The notes: a model not told the origin generated them from the letters alone. DNA of 64,000 bases from Vibrio rumoiensis 1S-45 (GCF_000286955.2 NZ_AJYK02000095.1:1-64000); one strand, 5' to 3'. Positions 1 to 8,879 are shown, counted from the stretch's first letter. Numbers and translations are program-made.

Positions 1-160
1 ATTGATCGGAAATGACGTACAGCTCCAGTGTGCGGTACACTTGTATAATAAACACATTATTTAAGTACTTTTAAAGCAAAAGATGATTTACTTCGGATGG
101 AACTTTTCTTATTCTGAACGCTCTACATAAATACTTATATAACAACGCTGAACGAGCCTC

Positions 161-787
161 ATGCCTAAATATTTTAAAAGTTTTCTTCTATTCGCATTGA
201 CACTTATTTTTCTTTCAGGCTGTTCTGAAAGTGGTACGCCTAAGTTAGGTGAACAATATAAACAGTTATCGACACCGTTAACTCAAACCGACATCAAGCC
301 TGTTACCGAAGTATTTTCATTAACCTGTGGGCATTGTCGTAACATGGAAGCTTCGCTGCCAGAACTTGAACAACTTACCCACCAAAAATTTGGTAAAGTT
401 CACGTTACTTTTAATGAGCAAGCCCAAGTGGCAGCTTTAATCTATTATGCCGCGGTTATGCAACTTAATCAGATTCCTGATGAAAGTATGATGAAAGATC
501 TTTTTGCTGCGGTACAACTTGGTGATGGAGCAACCATTACTCAACAGCAACAGACCATTGAACAAGTTTTTACTTCGCGTCACATGATCAGCCCTTACAG
601 CTTTGATGGACTGCAACAAAAAGCGCTCTACCGTTATTTAGACAACGCAATGGACATTAGCAAACAAGGCGGCTTTAACGCTGTCCCTACGTTTATTGTT
701 AATGGCAAATATGAAGTACTTATTGGTGGCCACAAAGACATTCAAGGCATCGCCAACACAATCAATTTCTTACTTAAACAACCTTAA
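161..787 (+). CDS. DsbA-like thiol-disulfide lipoprotein
   Basis: Predicted 208-residue lipoprotein with a thioredoxin/DsbA fold. The N-terminus is a lipoprotein signal ending in LSGC, so Cys21 would be lipidated and the protein held on the periplasmic face of a membrane. The redox motif is C56-G-H-C59, where classical DsbA has CPHC, and the cis-proline loop appears as NAVPTF near residue 176. The expected role is disulfide formation or exchange in exported proteins. An FKBP prolyl isomerase starts 11 bp downstream, so the two look like a periplasmic folding operon. The ribosome-binding site is weak. The family call is firm; the direction of the redox reaction is not. Confidence 0.85.
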   Translation: MPKYFKSFLLFALTLIFLSGCSESGTPKLGEQYKQLSTPLTQTDIKPVTEVFSLTCGHCRNMEASLPELEQLTHQKFGKVHVTFNEQAQVAALIYYAAVMQLNQIPDESMMKDLFAAVQLGDGATITQQQQTIEQVFTSRHMISPYSFDGLQQKALYRYLDNAMDISKQGGFNAVPTFIVNGKYEVLIGGHKDIQGIANTINFLLKQP

Positions 788-798
788 AGGATCTATCG

Positions 799-1272
799 GT
801 GAAAGTTCTACTCCCTATATTGGCATTACTTTTAGTGGCATTCTTGCTATACAGAACAATGAATACACAAAAGGCAGCAGAGCAAAATATTAAGCAAGGA
901 AATGCGTTTTTAGCTCAAAATGCTCATAAAAGTGGAGTGATCACCACCGATAGTGGATTGCAGTATCTGGTATTATATAAAGGCACAGGCACTGAATTTC
1001 CTACCGCCACGAGCCAAGTAAAAGTTCATTACCAGGGTACACTTCTTGATGGTAGCGAATTTGACAGCTCATATAAGCGTGGTGAGCCTATTGTATTCCA
1101 ATTAAACCAAGTGGTTAAAGGTTGGCAAGAAGGACTGCAACATATGGTTGAAGGTGAAAAAGTACGCCTGTTTATCCCTTATCAATTAGGATATGGCAAA
1201 AGTGGTTCAGGCCCTATTCCAGCCGGTGCAACCCTTATTTTTGATGTTGAGCTGCTTGAAATTATGAAATAG
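799..1272 (+). CDS. FKBP-type peptidyl-prolyl cis-trans isomerase, membrane-anchored
   Basis: 157 residues. One N-terminal hydrophobic segment (about residues 3-20) acts as an uncleaved anchor or signal, and an FKBP domain fills residues 50-157 (KVHYQGTLLDGSEFDSSY, VVKGWQEGL, GYGKSGSG, IPAGATLIFDVELL). It should catalyse proline isomerisation of exported proteins on the periplasmic side. The start is a GTG preceded by TAAAGG at 785-790, which overlaps the stop of the upstream DsbA-like gene, so translation is probably coupled. A strong inverted repeat 43 bp after the stop ends the operon. Confidence 0.88.
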   Translation: MKVLLPILALLLVAFLLYRTMNTQKAAEQNIKQGNAFLAQNAHKSGVITTDSGLQYLVLYKGTGTEFPTATSQVKVHYQGTLLDGSEFDSSYKRGEPIVFQLNQVVKGWQEGLQHMVEGEKVRLFIPYQLGYGKSGSGPIPAGATLIFDVELLEIMK

Positions 1273-1315
1273 CACCTGCCCGGTACGATTTACAACAATT
1301 CCGCCTCAATGACAG

Positions 1316-1351
1316 CAATGCCCTGATGACATTAATCTCATCAGGGCATTG
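1316..1351. terminator. Bidirectional intrinsic terminator
   Basis: A perfect 14-bp inverted repeat (1316-1329 with 1338-1351) and an 8-nt loop lie between two convergent genes. An AT-rich tail follows on the plus strand. Confidence 0.75.
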
Positions 1352-1376
1352 TTATAAATTAGAGACAACTTTAACA

Positions 1377-1964
1377 CTAAGCGACAAGCTGTCCATTCAC
1401 GACCATAATGCATGCCATTCCTGCTGCTAAAGCCGCTTGCTTACCTATTTCAGTGTCTTCAAACACTACACAATCTTTAGGTTCGAGTCCTAAACGCTGT
1501 GCTGCTAGTAAAAAGGTATCTGGGTTAGGCTTATGATTCTCGACATCAGCGGCGGTTACCACTGCATCCAACATAGGTAAAATACCATTGAATTCAAGTA
1601 ATTTAATGGCATTTTCTTGATTACTGCCCGTCCCTATTGCCAACTTCTTCTGCCCATAAAATTCTTTTAGAATTTGAAAAGTACATGCAATAATACTGCC
1701 TTCTTCAATTAAAGTTCTAAATAAACTGGTTTTGGTATCTGCTACTTTTTGAGGATCAATATCAATGTGATACCTTTCATTCAGTTGCATCGCAACCTTA
1801 CGAGTCGGCATTCCACCTAAGCTGTGTATCCATTCCTGCTCAAAAGGAAAATTAAATTGCGTGGCAGTTTGCTCCCATGCATGTAAGTGCGAAGGCATCG
1901 TATCGATAAGTGTTCCGTCCATATCGAAAATCAACCCTTTATAACCAGAAACATCTACAGCCAT
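1377..1964 (-). CDS. HAD-superfamily phosphatase, YqaB / beta-phosphoglucomutase-like
   Basis: 195 residues from the chosen start. The HAD motif I is DMDGTLIDT near the N-terminus, a cap domain follows, motif II/III residues are seen in GTGSNQ and KPNPDTF, and the C-terminal acidic motif is VVFEDTEIG. The family (E. coli YqaB, about 188 residues) dephosphorylates small sugar phosphates such as fructose 1-phosphate. The longest frame would start at 2018, but ATG 1964 has an AGAGAGG Shine-Dalgarno five bases upstream and gives the family length, so it was preferred. It stands alone; the substrate cannot be told from sequence. Confidence 0.85.
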   Translation of the reverse strand: MAVDVSGYKGLIFDMDGTLIDTMPSHLHAWEQTATQFNFPFEQEWIHSLGGMPTRKVAMQLNERYHIDIDPQKVADTKTSLFRTLIEEGSIIACTFQILKEFYGQKKLAIGTGSNQENAIKLLEFNGILPMLDAVVTAADVENHKPNPDTFLLAAQRLGLEPKDCVVFEDTEIGKQAALAAGMACIMVVNGQLVA

Positions 1965-2117
1965 ACGTGCCTCTCTGTTTAATTTTAATCGTTTTGGCTT
2001 TTTGAATACATCAATCAAAACTTTTAAACTTAATATTTTTATGGGATTAGAATACCATCAAGTTTAATAACAATTCGATCATTAATAGTTAAATTTCTGT
2101 GAGCTAATAATCATATT

Positions 2118-2531
2118 ATGTTAAAAATATCCAATAATGTTGAAATCGCTAGTTGGGAAATTGAATTGACCGCCATTAGAGCACAAGGCGCTGGCGGGCA
2201 AAATGTGAATAAAGTTTCTTCGGCTATTCATTTGCGTTTTAATATACACGCATCAAGTTTGCCTGATTTTTATAAGCAGAGGCTACTCGGCTTATCGGAC
2301 AAAAGGATCACAAGCGAAGGTGTTATTGTTATCAAAGCGCAACAATATCGCACCCAAGAAAAAAACAGAGAGGATGCATTAGAGCGTTTAAAACTGATCA
2401 TTTTAGACGCAATTAAAATTGAAAAAGCACGACGAGCAACAGCACCGACACGTTCCTCGCAAAGAAAGCGTACCGATCAAAAAGTAAAAAGAGGCCAAAC
2501 GAAACAATTACGTGGAAAGATTGATTTTTAA
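2118..2531 (+). CDS. arfB: Alternative ribosome-rescue factor ArfB (YaeJ), peptidyl-tRNA hydrolase
   Basis: 137 residues, the usual ArfB length. The class-I release-factor catalytic motif GGQ is at residues 26-28 inside RAQGAGGQNVNK. The C-terminal tail (about 105-137) is rich in Lys and Arg, as needed to enter the empty mRNA channel of a stalled ribosome. There is no codon-recognition domain, which separates it from RF1/RF2. It frees ribosomes stalled on non-stop messages. It is a single-gene unit with a clear terminator 35 bp downstream. Confidence 0.93.
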   Translation: MLKISNNVEIASWEIELTAIRAQGAGGQNVNKVSSAIHLRFNIHASSLPDFYKQRLLGLSDKRITSEGVIVIKAQQYRTQEKNREDALERLKLIILDAIKIEKARRATAPTRSSQRKRTDQKVKRGQTKQLRGKIDF

Positions 2532-2566
2532 TTCTGCGGGGTTGAATCGCAAATATGTTGAATAAA

Positions 2567-2606
2567 AAACCGTTGATATTACTGAGAGCAATAATATCAA
2601 CGGTTT
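2567..2606. terminator. Bidirectional intrinsic terminator
   Basis: A perfect 15-bp inverted repeat (2567-2581 with 2592-2606) with a 10-nt loop sits between convergent arfB and folE. A run of six A's precedes the stem, giving a U-tract on the minus strand. Confidence 0.8.
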
Positions 2607-2651
2607 GCTTCAATATTTTGAGCAGGACTGTATCAAGGCTTAAAAAAAGCG

Positions 2652-3353
2652 TTAACGTAATCCGTGTAAGAATTCTGCACGAGTGGCTGGGTTGGATTTA
2701 AATATCCCCCCAAGAGCCGTGGTAGTGGTGACACTGGTTGCATCCATCACACCACGAGATTTCACGCAATAGTGAGTCGCATCCATCGTAATCGCAACAT
2801 CATCCGTTTCAAGAAGCGCTTGCAAAGCCACTAAAATTTGCTGAGTCATTCGTTCCTGAACTTGTGGACGCTGAGCAAAGAAACGCACAATACGATTAAT
2901 CTTCGACAAACCAATAATTTTTCCACGAGGAATGTAAGCCACTGCGGCTTGACCATCAATTGTGACAAGGTGGTGCTCACAAGTGCTTGTCACGGTAATG
3001 TTTTTAACACGCACCATTTCACTGCATGACATCTTATTTTCAATCACTGTGATTTTTGGAAAGTTTTTATAATCCAGACCAGAAAATACTTCATCAACGT
3101 ACATTTTCGCAATGCGACGCGGTGTTTCTTCTAGGCTATCGTCGGTAAGGTCAAGTTCAAGAAGTGTTAGTATTTCACGCATGTGGTGTTCAATGCGTTC
3201 TTTCTTTTCTGCACGAGGAGTGTCATTTAAGCGCATTGGAGTCTCAATACCACGCTGTTGTAGCGCCGCTTTGACTAATTGTGCTGATTCACTTAACGTT
3301 TGATCATTAGCGACTGCTTGATCACCTAGAACTTGAGAGTTCAAATTTGCCAT
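2652..3353 (-). CDS. folE: GTP cyclohydrolase I
   Basis: 233 residues. Catalyses the first step of tetrahydrofolate (and pterin) synthesis, GTP to 7,8-dihydroneopterin triphosphate, in the cytosol. Family signatures are visible: TSTCEHHL (zinc-binding Cys and the catalytic His pair), [23 protein letters not shown] and THYCVKSRG (second zinc Cys). A longer frame begins at a TTG four codons upstream, but those bases are the GGAG Shine-Dalgarno of ATG 3353, so the shorter start is used. It is divergent from moeA with a 200-bp shared upstream region. Confidence 0.95.
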   Translation of the reverse strand: MANLNSQVLGDQAVANDQTLSESAQLVKAALQQRGIETPMRLNDTPRAEKKERIEHHMREILTLLELDLTDDSLEETPRRIAKMYVDEVFSGLDYKNFPKITVIENKMSCSEMVRVKNITVTSTCEHHLVTIDGQAAVAYIPRGKIIGLSKINRIVRFFAQRPQVQERMTQQILVALQALLETDDVAITMDATHYCVKSRGVMDATSVTTTTALGGIFKSNPATRAEFLHGLR

Positions 3354-3553
3354 TACTTTCTCCAATCGTACCGATATAAAACTCGACTAGAAGCCAGATA
3401 CCACTATTGAGTTGATGACAAGGATACTCGTTCTCAAGCATAATTACATCCATAAATTCCGTGTGTGCTTTGCTAACACAAGCATGGAGAGATTCACTTT
3501 GATATTATTCAGCCATTTAGAATGATGTCTATCAAATCAAATTAGGAAATACC

Positions 3554-4816
3554 ATGGATAGCTGTGCGAACCCAGGCTTAATGCCTATTGATGATGCTCT
3601 TACCAAAATGTTAGAAGTCATCACTCCAATCAATCACACTACAAATAAGCCACTTTCCGACACCGTTGGCTACGTATTAGCGCAAGACCTTCACTCTCCA
3701 ATTAATGTACCACCATTTGATAACTCGGCTATGGATGGGTATGCCGTTCGGATTGATGACTTATCAACCACCACAACTTTAACCGTGGTCGGTAAGTCTT
3801 TCGCCGGTATTCCTTTCTCGGGAGATTGGCCAAAAGGTAGCTGCATTCGAATTATGACGGGTGCTAAAATTCCTGCGGGTTGTGATGCTGTTATCATGCA
3901 GGAACAAGCAACGGTCAATGGTGAAGAAGTCAATTTCTCTCAAGCATTGCCCCTAAGAAAACACCAAAATATACGTACGCTGGGCGAAGATATCGGCCAA
4001 AATGATTTAGTGCTACCTAAAGGTCATCGGCTTACTCCGCGTGATATTCCAATGGTGGCAACATTAGGCATCCCTTCTTTAACCGTTTTAAATAAACCCA
4101 AAGTGGCTTTTTTCTCAACTGGTGATGAATTACAACCACTAGGTACTGAACTAAAAGATGGCGAGATCTACGACAGCAATCGTTACGGCATTAAAATCAT
4201 GCTCGAAAAGTTTGGCTGTGAAGCTATCGATTTAGGTGTTATTCCAGATGATAAAGTAAAGCTTCGTCAAACGTTCATTCAAGCTCAACAACAAGCCGAT
4301 GTTGTGATTACCTCTGGTGGTGTGAGTGTTGGGGAAGCCGATTACACCAAAGAAATATTGGAAGAGTTGGGTAAAGTTGGTTTTTGGAAAATTGCCATGA
4401 AGCCAGGCAAGCCTTTTGCTTTTGGTCAATTGCTTTCTCAAGATCATAGTTCTGATGCGATTTTTTGCGGCTTACCGGGTAACCCTGTTTCAGCCATTTT
4501 AACGCTTTATATTTTAGTTCAGCCACTATTGGCTAAATTATGTGGGCATTCAAACTGGCAACCTCAACCCACTATTCCTGCAAAAGCGATGACCGGATTT
4601 AAAAAATTCCCAGGACGTACTGACTTTCAACGTGGAATTTATAGCATAAACGAATATGGGCAATTTGAAGTCAGCAGCACTGGTAATCAAAGTTCTGGAG
4701 CCTTCCGTTCAATGAGCCTAGCAAACTGCTTTATTGTTTTAGAAAGTGAGCGTGGAAGTGTAGAAGCTGGTGAAACCGTTACTATTCAGACATTTGCTCC
4801 AGCATTCTATTCTTGA
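3554..4816 (+). CDS. moeA: Molybdopterin molybdenumtransferase MoeA
   Basis: 420 residues, close to the usual MoeA length. It inserts molybdate into adenylated molybdopterin, the last step before nucleotide addition. Conserved blocks are PPFDNSAMDGYAV near residue 55, GCDAVIMQE near 113, the MoCF-type TGDEL with SNRYG, TSGGVSVGEADY and GLPGNPVS. Good AGGA ribosome-binding site. MoeB, which often follows moeA in related bacteria, is not present; a terminator and then the convergent terC gene follow. The product is needed by the molybdoenzyme NasA encoded about 52 kb further on. Confidence 0.95.
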   Translation: MDSCANPGLMPIDDALTKMLEVITPINHTTNKPLSDTVGYVLAQDLHSPINVPPFDNSAMDGYAVRIDDLSTTTTLTVVGKSFAGIPFSGDWPKGSCIRIMTGAKIPAGCDAVIMQEQATVNGEEVNFSQALPLRKHQNIRTLGEDIGQNDLVLPKGHRLTPRDIPMVATLGIPSLTVLNKPKVAFFSTGDELQPLGTELKDGEIYDSNRYGIKIMLEKFGCEAIDLGVIPDDKVKLRQTFIQAQQQADVVITSGGVSVGEADYTKEILEELGKVGFWKIAMKPGKPFAFGQLLSQDHSSDAIFCGLPGNPVSAILTLYILVQPLLAKLCGHSNWQPQPTIPAKAMTGFKKFPGRTDFQRGIYSINEYGQFEVSSTGNQSSGAFRSMSLANCFIVLESERGSVEAGETVTIQTFAPAFYS

Positions 4817-4875
4817 TTTTTATTGAGATGACGGAAAATACGTTATTTTTCGATAATATCTTTATATAGAAAAAA

Positions 4876-4904
4876 GCTGAAGGTCCATTCATTGAACCTT
4901 CAGC
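4876..4904. terminator. Intrinsic terminator between moeA and terC
   Basis: A GCTGAAGGT / ACCTTCAGC stem (4876-4884 with 4896-4904) is flanked by six A's on the left and CTTTCTTTTTC on the right, so it can work in both directions. Confidence 0.8.
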
Positions 4905-4959
4905 CTTTCTTTTTCTACTGTCTAATTACTAGCCCAAACCATTTAGATTGACTTATCAA

Positions 4960-5913
4960 TCAATTATCCAGAGCTTTATTCGACTTTTTATCTTTAATGA
5001 TTGAAGCAATAACCGCAATGGTCATGGTTGTTAAAAGAACCAACAGCGACACCATGGTTGGAATCGCATAAGGCGTTCCAATTAACAACATCTTGCAACC
5101 AATAAAGATCATAATAAAGGCAAGTGCTGGTCTTAAATACACAAACTTATCAAGCATACCTTCGAGTACAAAATACAGCGATCGAAGCCCTAGCAAAGCA
5201 AATACATTCGCGGTCAACACTAAGAACGGTTCTTGTGTCACAGCAAAAATAGCCGGTATAGAATCCAAAGCAAACATCACATCTGTCATCGAAATTACAG
5301 CCACCACAACCACTAATGGTGTGGCTAACAAACCAAGATTATCGCGTACAAATAGTTTAGTCCCTTGATATGAATCACTCACTCGGAAGAACTTACGCAC
5401 AATACGCTCAGGTAAAGAGTTCACCTGCTCTTCTTCCTCTTCTTCTGGTTTGGTTAATTGATACCCTGTCCAAATTAAGAAGAACGCAAATAGGTATAAC
5501 ACCCAGTGGAAGGTATTCAATAGCTCCGCGCCGACTGCAATCATAATACCACGCAGAATTAAGGCCCCAATCACCCCCCAAAGTAGCACTCTTGGGCGTA
5601 ATTCTTGTGGAACCGCAAAGCGACCAAAGATCAACGCGAACACGAACAGGTTATCTACACTCAAGGATTTTTCTAATAAAAAGCCGGTTAAGAAAGCTGT
5701 TGCGGCCGCATGAGGGGTATAGGCACTATCCGGCTCAAATACAGGCCAGAATTCATATAGAGAGATAAAAAATAAAAACGCGAGGAAAACCCAAAAAAGG
5801 CTCCAGATGGCGGCTTTTTTAATCGTGACATTACCATTACGTGTTTGCCATACATCCAAAGCAAACATGAATAAGGTTAACAAACCAAAATAAGCATAAG
5901 TAGAGATGTGCAT
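4960..5913 (-). CDS. alx: TerC/Alx-family membrane protein, probable manganese exporter
   Basis: 317 residues with about eight to nine transmembrane segments. TerC-family hallmarks are the acidic residues in membrane helices: FLLEKSLSVDNLFVFALIFGRF and VVAVISMTDVMFALDSIPAIF. An acidic loop (PEEEEEEQV) lies mid-protein. E. coli Alx and its relatives export excess Mn2+. The upstream region carries a yybP-ykoY-type RNA that senses Mn2+, the same arrangement as E. coli alx, which supports the assignment. GAGGG precedes the ATG. Confidence 0.88.
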   Translation of the reverse strand: MHISTYAYFGLLTLFMFALDVWQTRNGNVTIKKAAIWSLFWVFLAFLFFISLYEFWPVFEPDSAYTPHAAATAFLTGFLLEKSLSVDNLFVFALIFGRFAVPQELRPRVLLWGVIGALILRGIMIAVGAELLNTFHWVLYLFAFFLIWTGYQLTKPEEEEEEQVNSLPERIVRKFFRVSDSYQGTKLFVRDNLGLLATPLVVVVAVISMTDVMFALDSIPAIFAVTQEPFLVLTANVFALLGLRSLYFVLEGMLDKFVYLRPALAFIMIFIGCKMLLIGTPYAIPTMVSLLVLLTTMTIAVIASIIKDKKSNKALDN

Positions 5914-5977
5914 TTCTAACCCTCAACGCGGTAAGAAATGAATTGGAATGATTCAGACCTTCCGCATAATATGTAAA

Positions 5978-6003
5978 ATCATCAAGCTAAAAAACTTGAT
6001 GAT
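5978..6003 (-). promoter_or_regulatory. Hairpin in the alx leader, likely riboswitch expression platform
   Basis: A perfect 9-bp stem (5978-5986 with 5995-6003) with an 8-nt loop, just 3' of the Mn-sensing fold on the transcript and about 65 nt before the start codon. It may switch with the aptamer, but there is no strong U-tract, so it is not a clear terminator. Confidence 0.5.
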
Positions 6004-6014
6004 TGATATATGCG

Positions 6015-6135
6015 TTGGTCTCGTCGGAGTGATGAATTTTCATTCTCACCTTTGCTTACCGGAAATAGATCTATCACTACTACAGTGGCCTATTTCGAGA
6101 TGACGACAAGCAAATTTTCACTGACTACTCCCCAA
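6015..6135 (-). ncRNA. yybP-ykoY-type manganese riboswitch
   Basis: Reading the minus strand, the leader carries the family's conserved blocks in order: GGGGAGUAG (plus-strand 6125-6133), a GUCGUCAUCUCG stretch, UAGGCCA, CCGGUAAGCAAAGGUGAG and a closing CUCCGACGAGACC (about 6017-6030). The family binds Mn2+ and turns on manganese exporters. It lies 100 nt upstream of a TerC/Alx gene, the expected target. Boundaries are approximate. Confidence 0.85.
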
Positions 6136-6209
6136 ACACGCTCAGTGTACAAGCACACTAACTTGCCACCAAGCACTATTTCATAAAACCCAATAAATAT
6201 ACTGAAAAC

Positions 6210-7943
6210 TTATCTTGCAGCTTGGGCTTTTTCAACCTGGTCAATTCGTTCGTGGTGATGTTGTAAGAACTCAATGAAGCAATCCGCCATAGAAAAACAC
6301 GTTACCGTGCCATATTTTTTCATATTGGTAATAGCATCATATCCTTCCTTGCCTTTCATTGTATAAGCAGATGAAGTGCCCGTATAAATACGTTGATCGT
6401 CTATTGATTGCCAGTTTCCTTTGTTATCACAAACACTCAAGGAATGGATACGCTGACCTAATGGCTTCTCTGCTTGATAATCAAAACGTAAATTATGAGT
6501 GTAAGGATAACTGCCCGATCCTGTACCTTCTACACCATTATTAAGCGCATTATTTATCGCCCCTTCTAATATTGAGGCAAGGTATTTACCTTCAATTTCA
6601 TACACTCCAATAGGCACAGCGAAAGGCAATAATTTACCGGCAATATCTGCAATTGTGATATTTCCAGGATTTAATGACGCACGTACGCCGCCCGCATTAT
6701 GGATAGAAAAGTCGACATCAAAACCTTGCTTATTCATCATAAACGAGAACGATTCTGCCACTAAAGGCGCGAGCATGCTTGGCCCTTCTTGATCCGGAAT
6801 GCGTACATGGCGTAATGGTGTATCGCTTCTGGCAATAATGGTTTCTTGTAGTTTGCGAACTCGCGGAATGTACTTGTTCAATAAAATGTCATGCACCACC
6901 GGATCTTTTTTACAAATCACAACATGTGGATTCTGGCGTAATCCTTCACTTGCTTTTGCATGAGTATTATCCACATAAGCTTCTGACAAACTTGCGTCTA
7001 AACATAAACGGCGACCGAGTAATAATTCATTTTTGCCATTAAAGTGAGTGACCATGCCTTCTGCATTAAAAGTGACATCACAATGCCCCATCGACAAAGC
7101 ATGATAACCGGCTTGCACTACAAACGTTTGGCCGACTTTCTGCCCATATTCATCATCTTTCTCTAAACCGATTGAAGAAAAGTCGCCTTGTAATCGATGA
7201 GAATGCCCACCCACAATAACGCCAATACCTTCAACCTTTCCCGCTAAGTCTAAATCCGCTTCATAACCTAAATGACTTAACAAGATGATATTTTGAATAC
7301 CTTGTTCATGAACGGCTTTAACGGTCGCTCTTGCAACTTCGATAGAGTTTAGGAAAGGTGTGTCTTGATCCGGGTTCGAAATATCAGCCATTTTATCTAG
7401 CGCTAAGCTGAAAATAGCAATATTCACCCCATCCACTTCCTTTGTTATCCAATTGGCACATTGATTAGCGTTGTTATAAGGGTGTAATTTATCCGCATTA
7501 CCGACTCTCACTGGCTTTTGTGTCGATTCATTAGACACATCCCAGTTACCTGCAAGCAACGGAAATTGAATTCGTTTCAAGAAATGGCCAACAGGCTCAT
7601 TCCCCATATCTAATTCATGGTTACCTAGTGCCATTGCATCAATATTCAACGCATTCAATAATTCTGCATTTGCACGCCCTTTAAAAAGAGAAAAGTAAAG
7701 AGTGCCTTGAAAACAGTCTCCTGCGTGTAAAAATAGAAAACCTTTGTTGAGGTCTTGAGCTTGTTGGCGTAACTGATTAACCCTTGTTGAAATGCGAGCA
7801 AATCCACCAGCACTCACATAAGGCTGCAGTATTTGGTTTTCTATGTTTAGCTTCAGTTGCAATGAACTTGGTTCAAAATAGGAATGGGTATCGTTGATGT
7901 GAGCTAAGATTATGCTCACAGATTTATTCTTTGTTGGGGTCAT
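6210..7943 (-). CDS. 5'-nucleotidase / metallophosphatase, UshA-like, no signal peptide
   Basis: 577 residues with the two-domain UshA layout. The N-terminal calcineurin-like metallophosphatase shows HINDTHS near residue 16, LHAGDCFQG, MALGNHELD and VGGHSH. The C-terminal 5'-nucleotidase domain begins near residue 370 and has the substrate loop HNAGGVRA and the GSGSYPY aromatic site. The family hydrolyses nucleoside 5'-phosphates or related esters. Unlike UshA itself, no signal peptide or lipobox is visible (it begins MTPTKNKSVSIILAHIND), so a cytoplasmic location is inferred. The exact substrate is unknown. Confidence 0.85.
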   Translation of the reverse strand: MTPTKNKSVSIILAHINDTHSYFEPSSLQLKLNIENQILQPYVSAGGFARISTRVNQLRQQAQDLNKGFLFLHAGDCFQGTLYFSLFKGRANAELLNALNIDAMALGNHELDMGNEPVGHFLKRIQFPLLAGNWDVSNESTQKPVRVGNADKLHPYNNANQCANWITKEVDGVNIAIFSLALDKMADISNPDQDTPFLNSIEVARATVKAVHEQGIQNIILLSHLGYEADLDLAGKVEGIGVIVGGHSHRLQGDFSSIGLEKDDEYGQKVGQTFVVQAGYHALSMGHCDVTFNAEGMVTHFNGKNELLLGRRLCLDASLSEAYVDNTHAKASEGLRQNPHVVICKKDPVVHDILLNKYIPRVRKLQETIIARSDTPLRHVRIPDQEGPSMLAPLVAESFSFMMNKQGFDVDFSIHNAGGVRASLNPGNITIADIAGKLLPFAVPIGVYEIEGKYLASILEGAINNALNNGVEGTGSGSYPYTHNLRFDYQAEKPLGQRIHSLSVCDNKGNWQSIDDQRIYTGTSSAYTMKGKEGYDAITNMKKYGTVTCFSMADCFIEFLQHHHERIDQVEKAQAAR

Positions 7944-7995
7944 TATACCTCTGTGACGGTTTCTTTCTTCTCACTGAATTTCTGCGCTTCAGTGT

Positions 7996-8124
7996 TATAT
8001 ATCCAAAATAGTTGACGTTACGGTGAGGGAGCAAGTTAGCGAATCCCCCTGTGCATATATTCCCTATACGATTGAGATGATTGATATAGCCAACCAAAAT
8101 TGCAGCTTCAAGTAAGAAGGGTAT
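7996..8124. repeat. Vibrio-type intergenic repeat (MITE-like), copy 1
   Basis: About 130 bp with loosely inverted ends (ATATCCAAAATAGTTGACG on the left, CTTCAAGTAAGAAGGGTAT on the right). The internal text GAGGGAGCAAGTTAGCGAAT recurs in degenerate form at 38257-38312. I recognise the pattern from intergenic regions of other Vibrio genomes; no transposase is encoded. Confidence 0.7.
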
Positions 8125-8293
8125 CGTACTTCTTTGATTTCTATTCATAGTACTGCTTGAATAGTGACAAAACTATGACTATTTTTTCAATCTTCAGTTC
8201 AAACTTACTCATCCCTTTCTTCAAAACACTAATATGCACACATTTTCAGCGACCTGAACTGAAGGTAAAACAGTAAAAATACAAAGTGAAAAC

Positions 8294-8327
8294 AAAAAAA
8301 GCCGAAATAGCAATGCTACTCCGGCTT
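8294..8327 (-). terminator. Intrinsic terminator of the glycine-zipper lipoprotein gene
   Basis: On the minus strand, AAGCCGGAGTAGC / GCTATTTCGGCTT pairs with small internal mismatches and is followed by a run of seven U's. Confidence 0.8.
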
Positions 8328-8369
8328 AATCTATATCTTACATATCGTTAGCGTTGAAGCTTTAATATA

Positions 8370-8879
8370 TTAGTTAGGCAATACAACCTGACCATTTTCA
8401 ACAGGGAAAGACTTAGTTGTTGGCTTTTCTTTCATTTGAATGGTCTTTTGCTCACCGTTAAATTCATAAGTAACCTTGTAACCAGTCACGTTCTCAGATT
8501 CGGTATATTCAGTATGACACTGATTTTGTGTCGTCGTTACCGTGTTATTACCTTGTGCATTGCCTTGTACTTTACGACCTAAAGCGGCGCCCGCAACACC
8601 GCCAGCAACGGTTGCTATGTCTTGACCTGTTCCATCACCGATTTGATGACCTAAAGCAGCACCGGCAGCACCGCCACCAGCAGTACCAAGAATTTTATGT
8701 TTATCCGTTGCTTCAACTTGACTCGTTATTGCGACATCTTTACAAACTTGATGAGGTGTTTTCACTTGCTCGGTTACAGCATCAACCATAGTGATTTTAG
8801 CTGTGGTCGGCTCTTTATCTTTACAGCCAGCCAATACAGCAATTGTTAAAAGTGACAAAGTCAGAGTACGGATTTTCAT
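8370..8879 (-). CDS. Glycine-zipper 2TM-domain outer-membrane lipoprotein
   Basis: 169 residues. The lipobox LAGC puts the lipidated Cys at position 19. Residues about 63-105 form a glycine zipper (GTAGGGAAGAALGHQIGDG then TVAGGVAGAALGRK), the 2TM module of the SlyB / Rickettsia 17-kDa antigen families. A C-terminal domain (VTGYKVTYEFNGEQKTIQM) follows, as in Vibrio and Legionella relatives. Such proteins sit in the outer membrane and affect envelope integrity; the precise role is unknown. Single-gene unit with its own terminator. Confidence 0.85.
   Translation of the reverse strand: MKIRTLTLSLLTIAVLAGCKDKEPTTAKITMVDAVTEQVKTPHQVCKDVAITSQVEATDKHKILGTAGGGAAGAALGHQIGDGTGQDIATVAGGVAGAALGRKVQGNAQGNNTVTTTQNQCHTEYTESENVTGYKVTYEFNGEQKTIQMKEKPTTKSFPVENGQVVLPN

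Larger units (their letters stand above)
7944..8369. other. Gene-free stretch of 426 bp
   Basis: Holds the promoter side of the nucleotidase gene, a Vibrio-type intergenic repeat (about 7996-8124) and the terminator of the downstream lipoprotein gene. A 74-codon frame across the repeat is just the repeat translated and is not called. Confidence 0.7.

Noticed and set aside
1..160. Promoter TATAAT at 44-49 upstream of the DsbA-like gene
   Set aside because: A good -10 is present but no convincing -35 at normal spacing, so it was not listed as a feature.
7924..8148. 74-codon minus-strand reading frame before the nucleotidase gene
   Set aside because: It is mostly the translated intergenic repeat and overlaps the start of the real gene.
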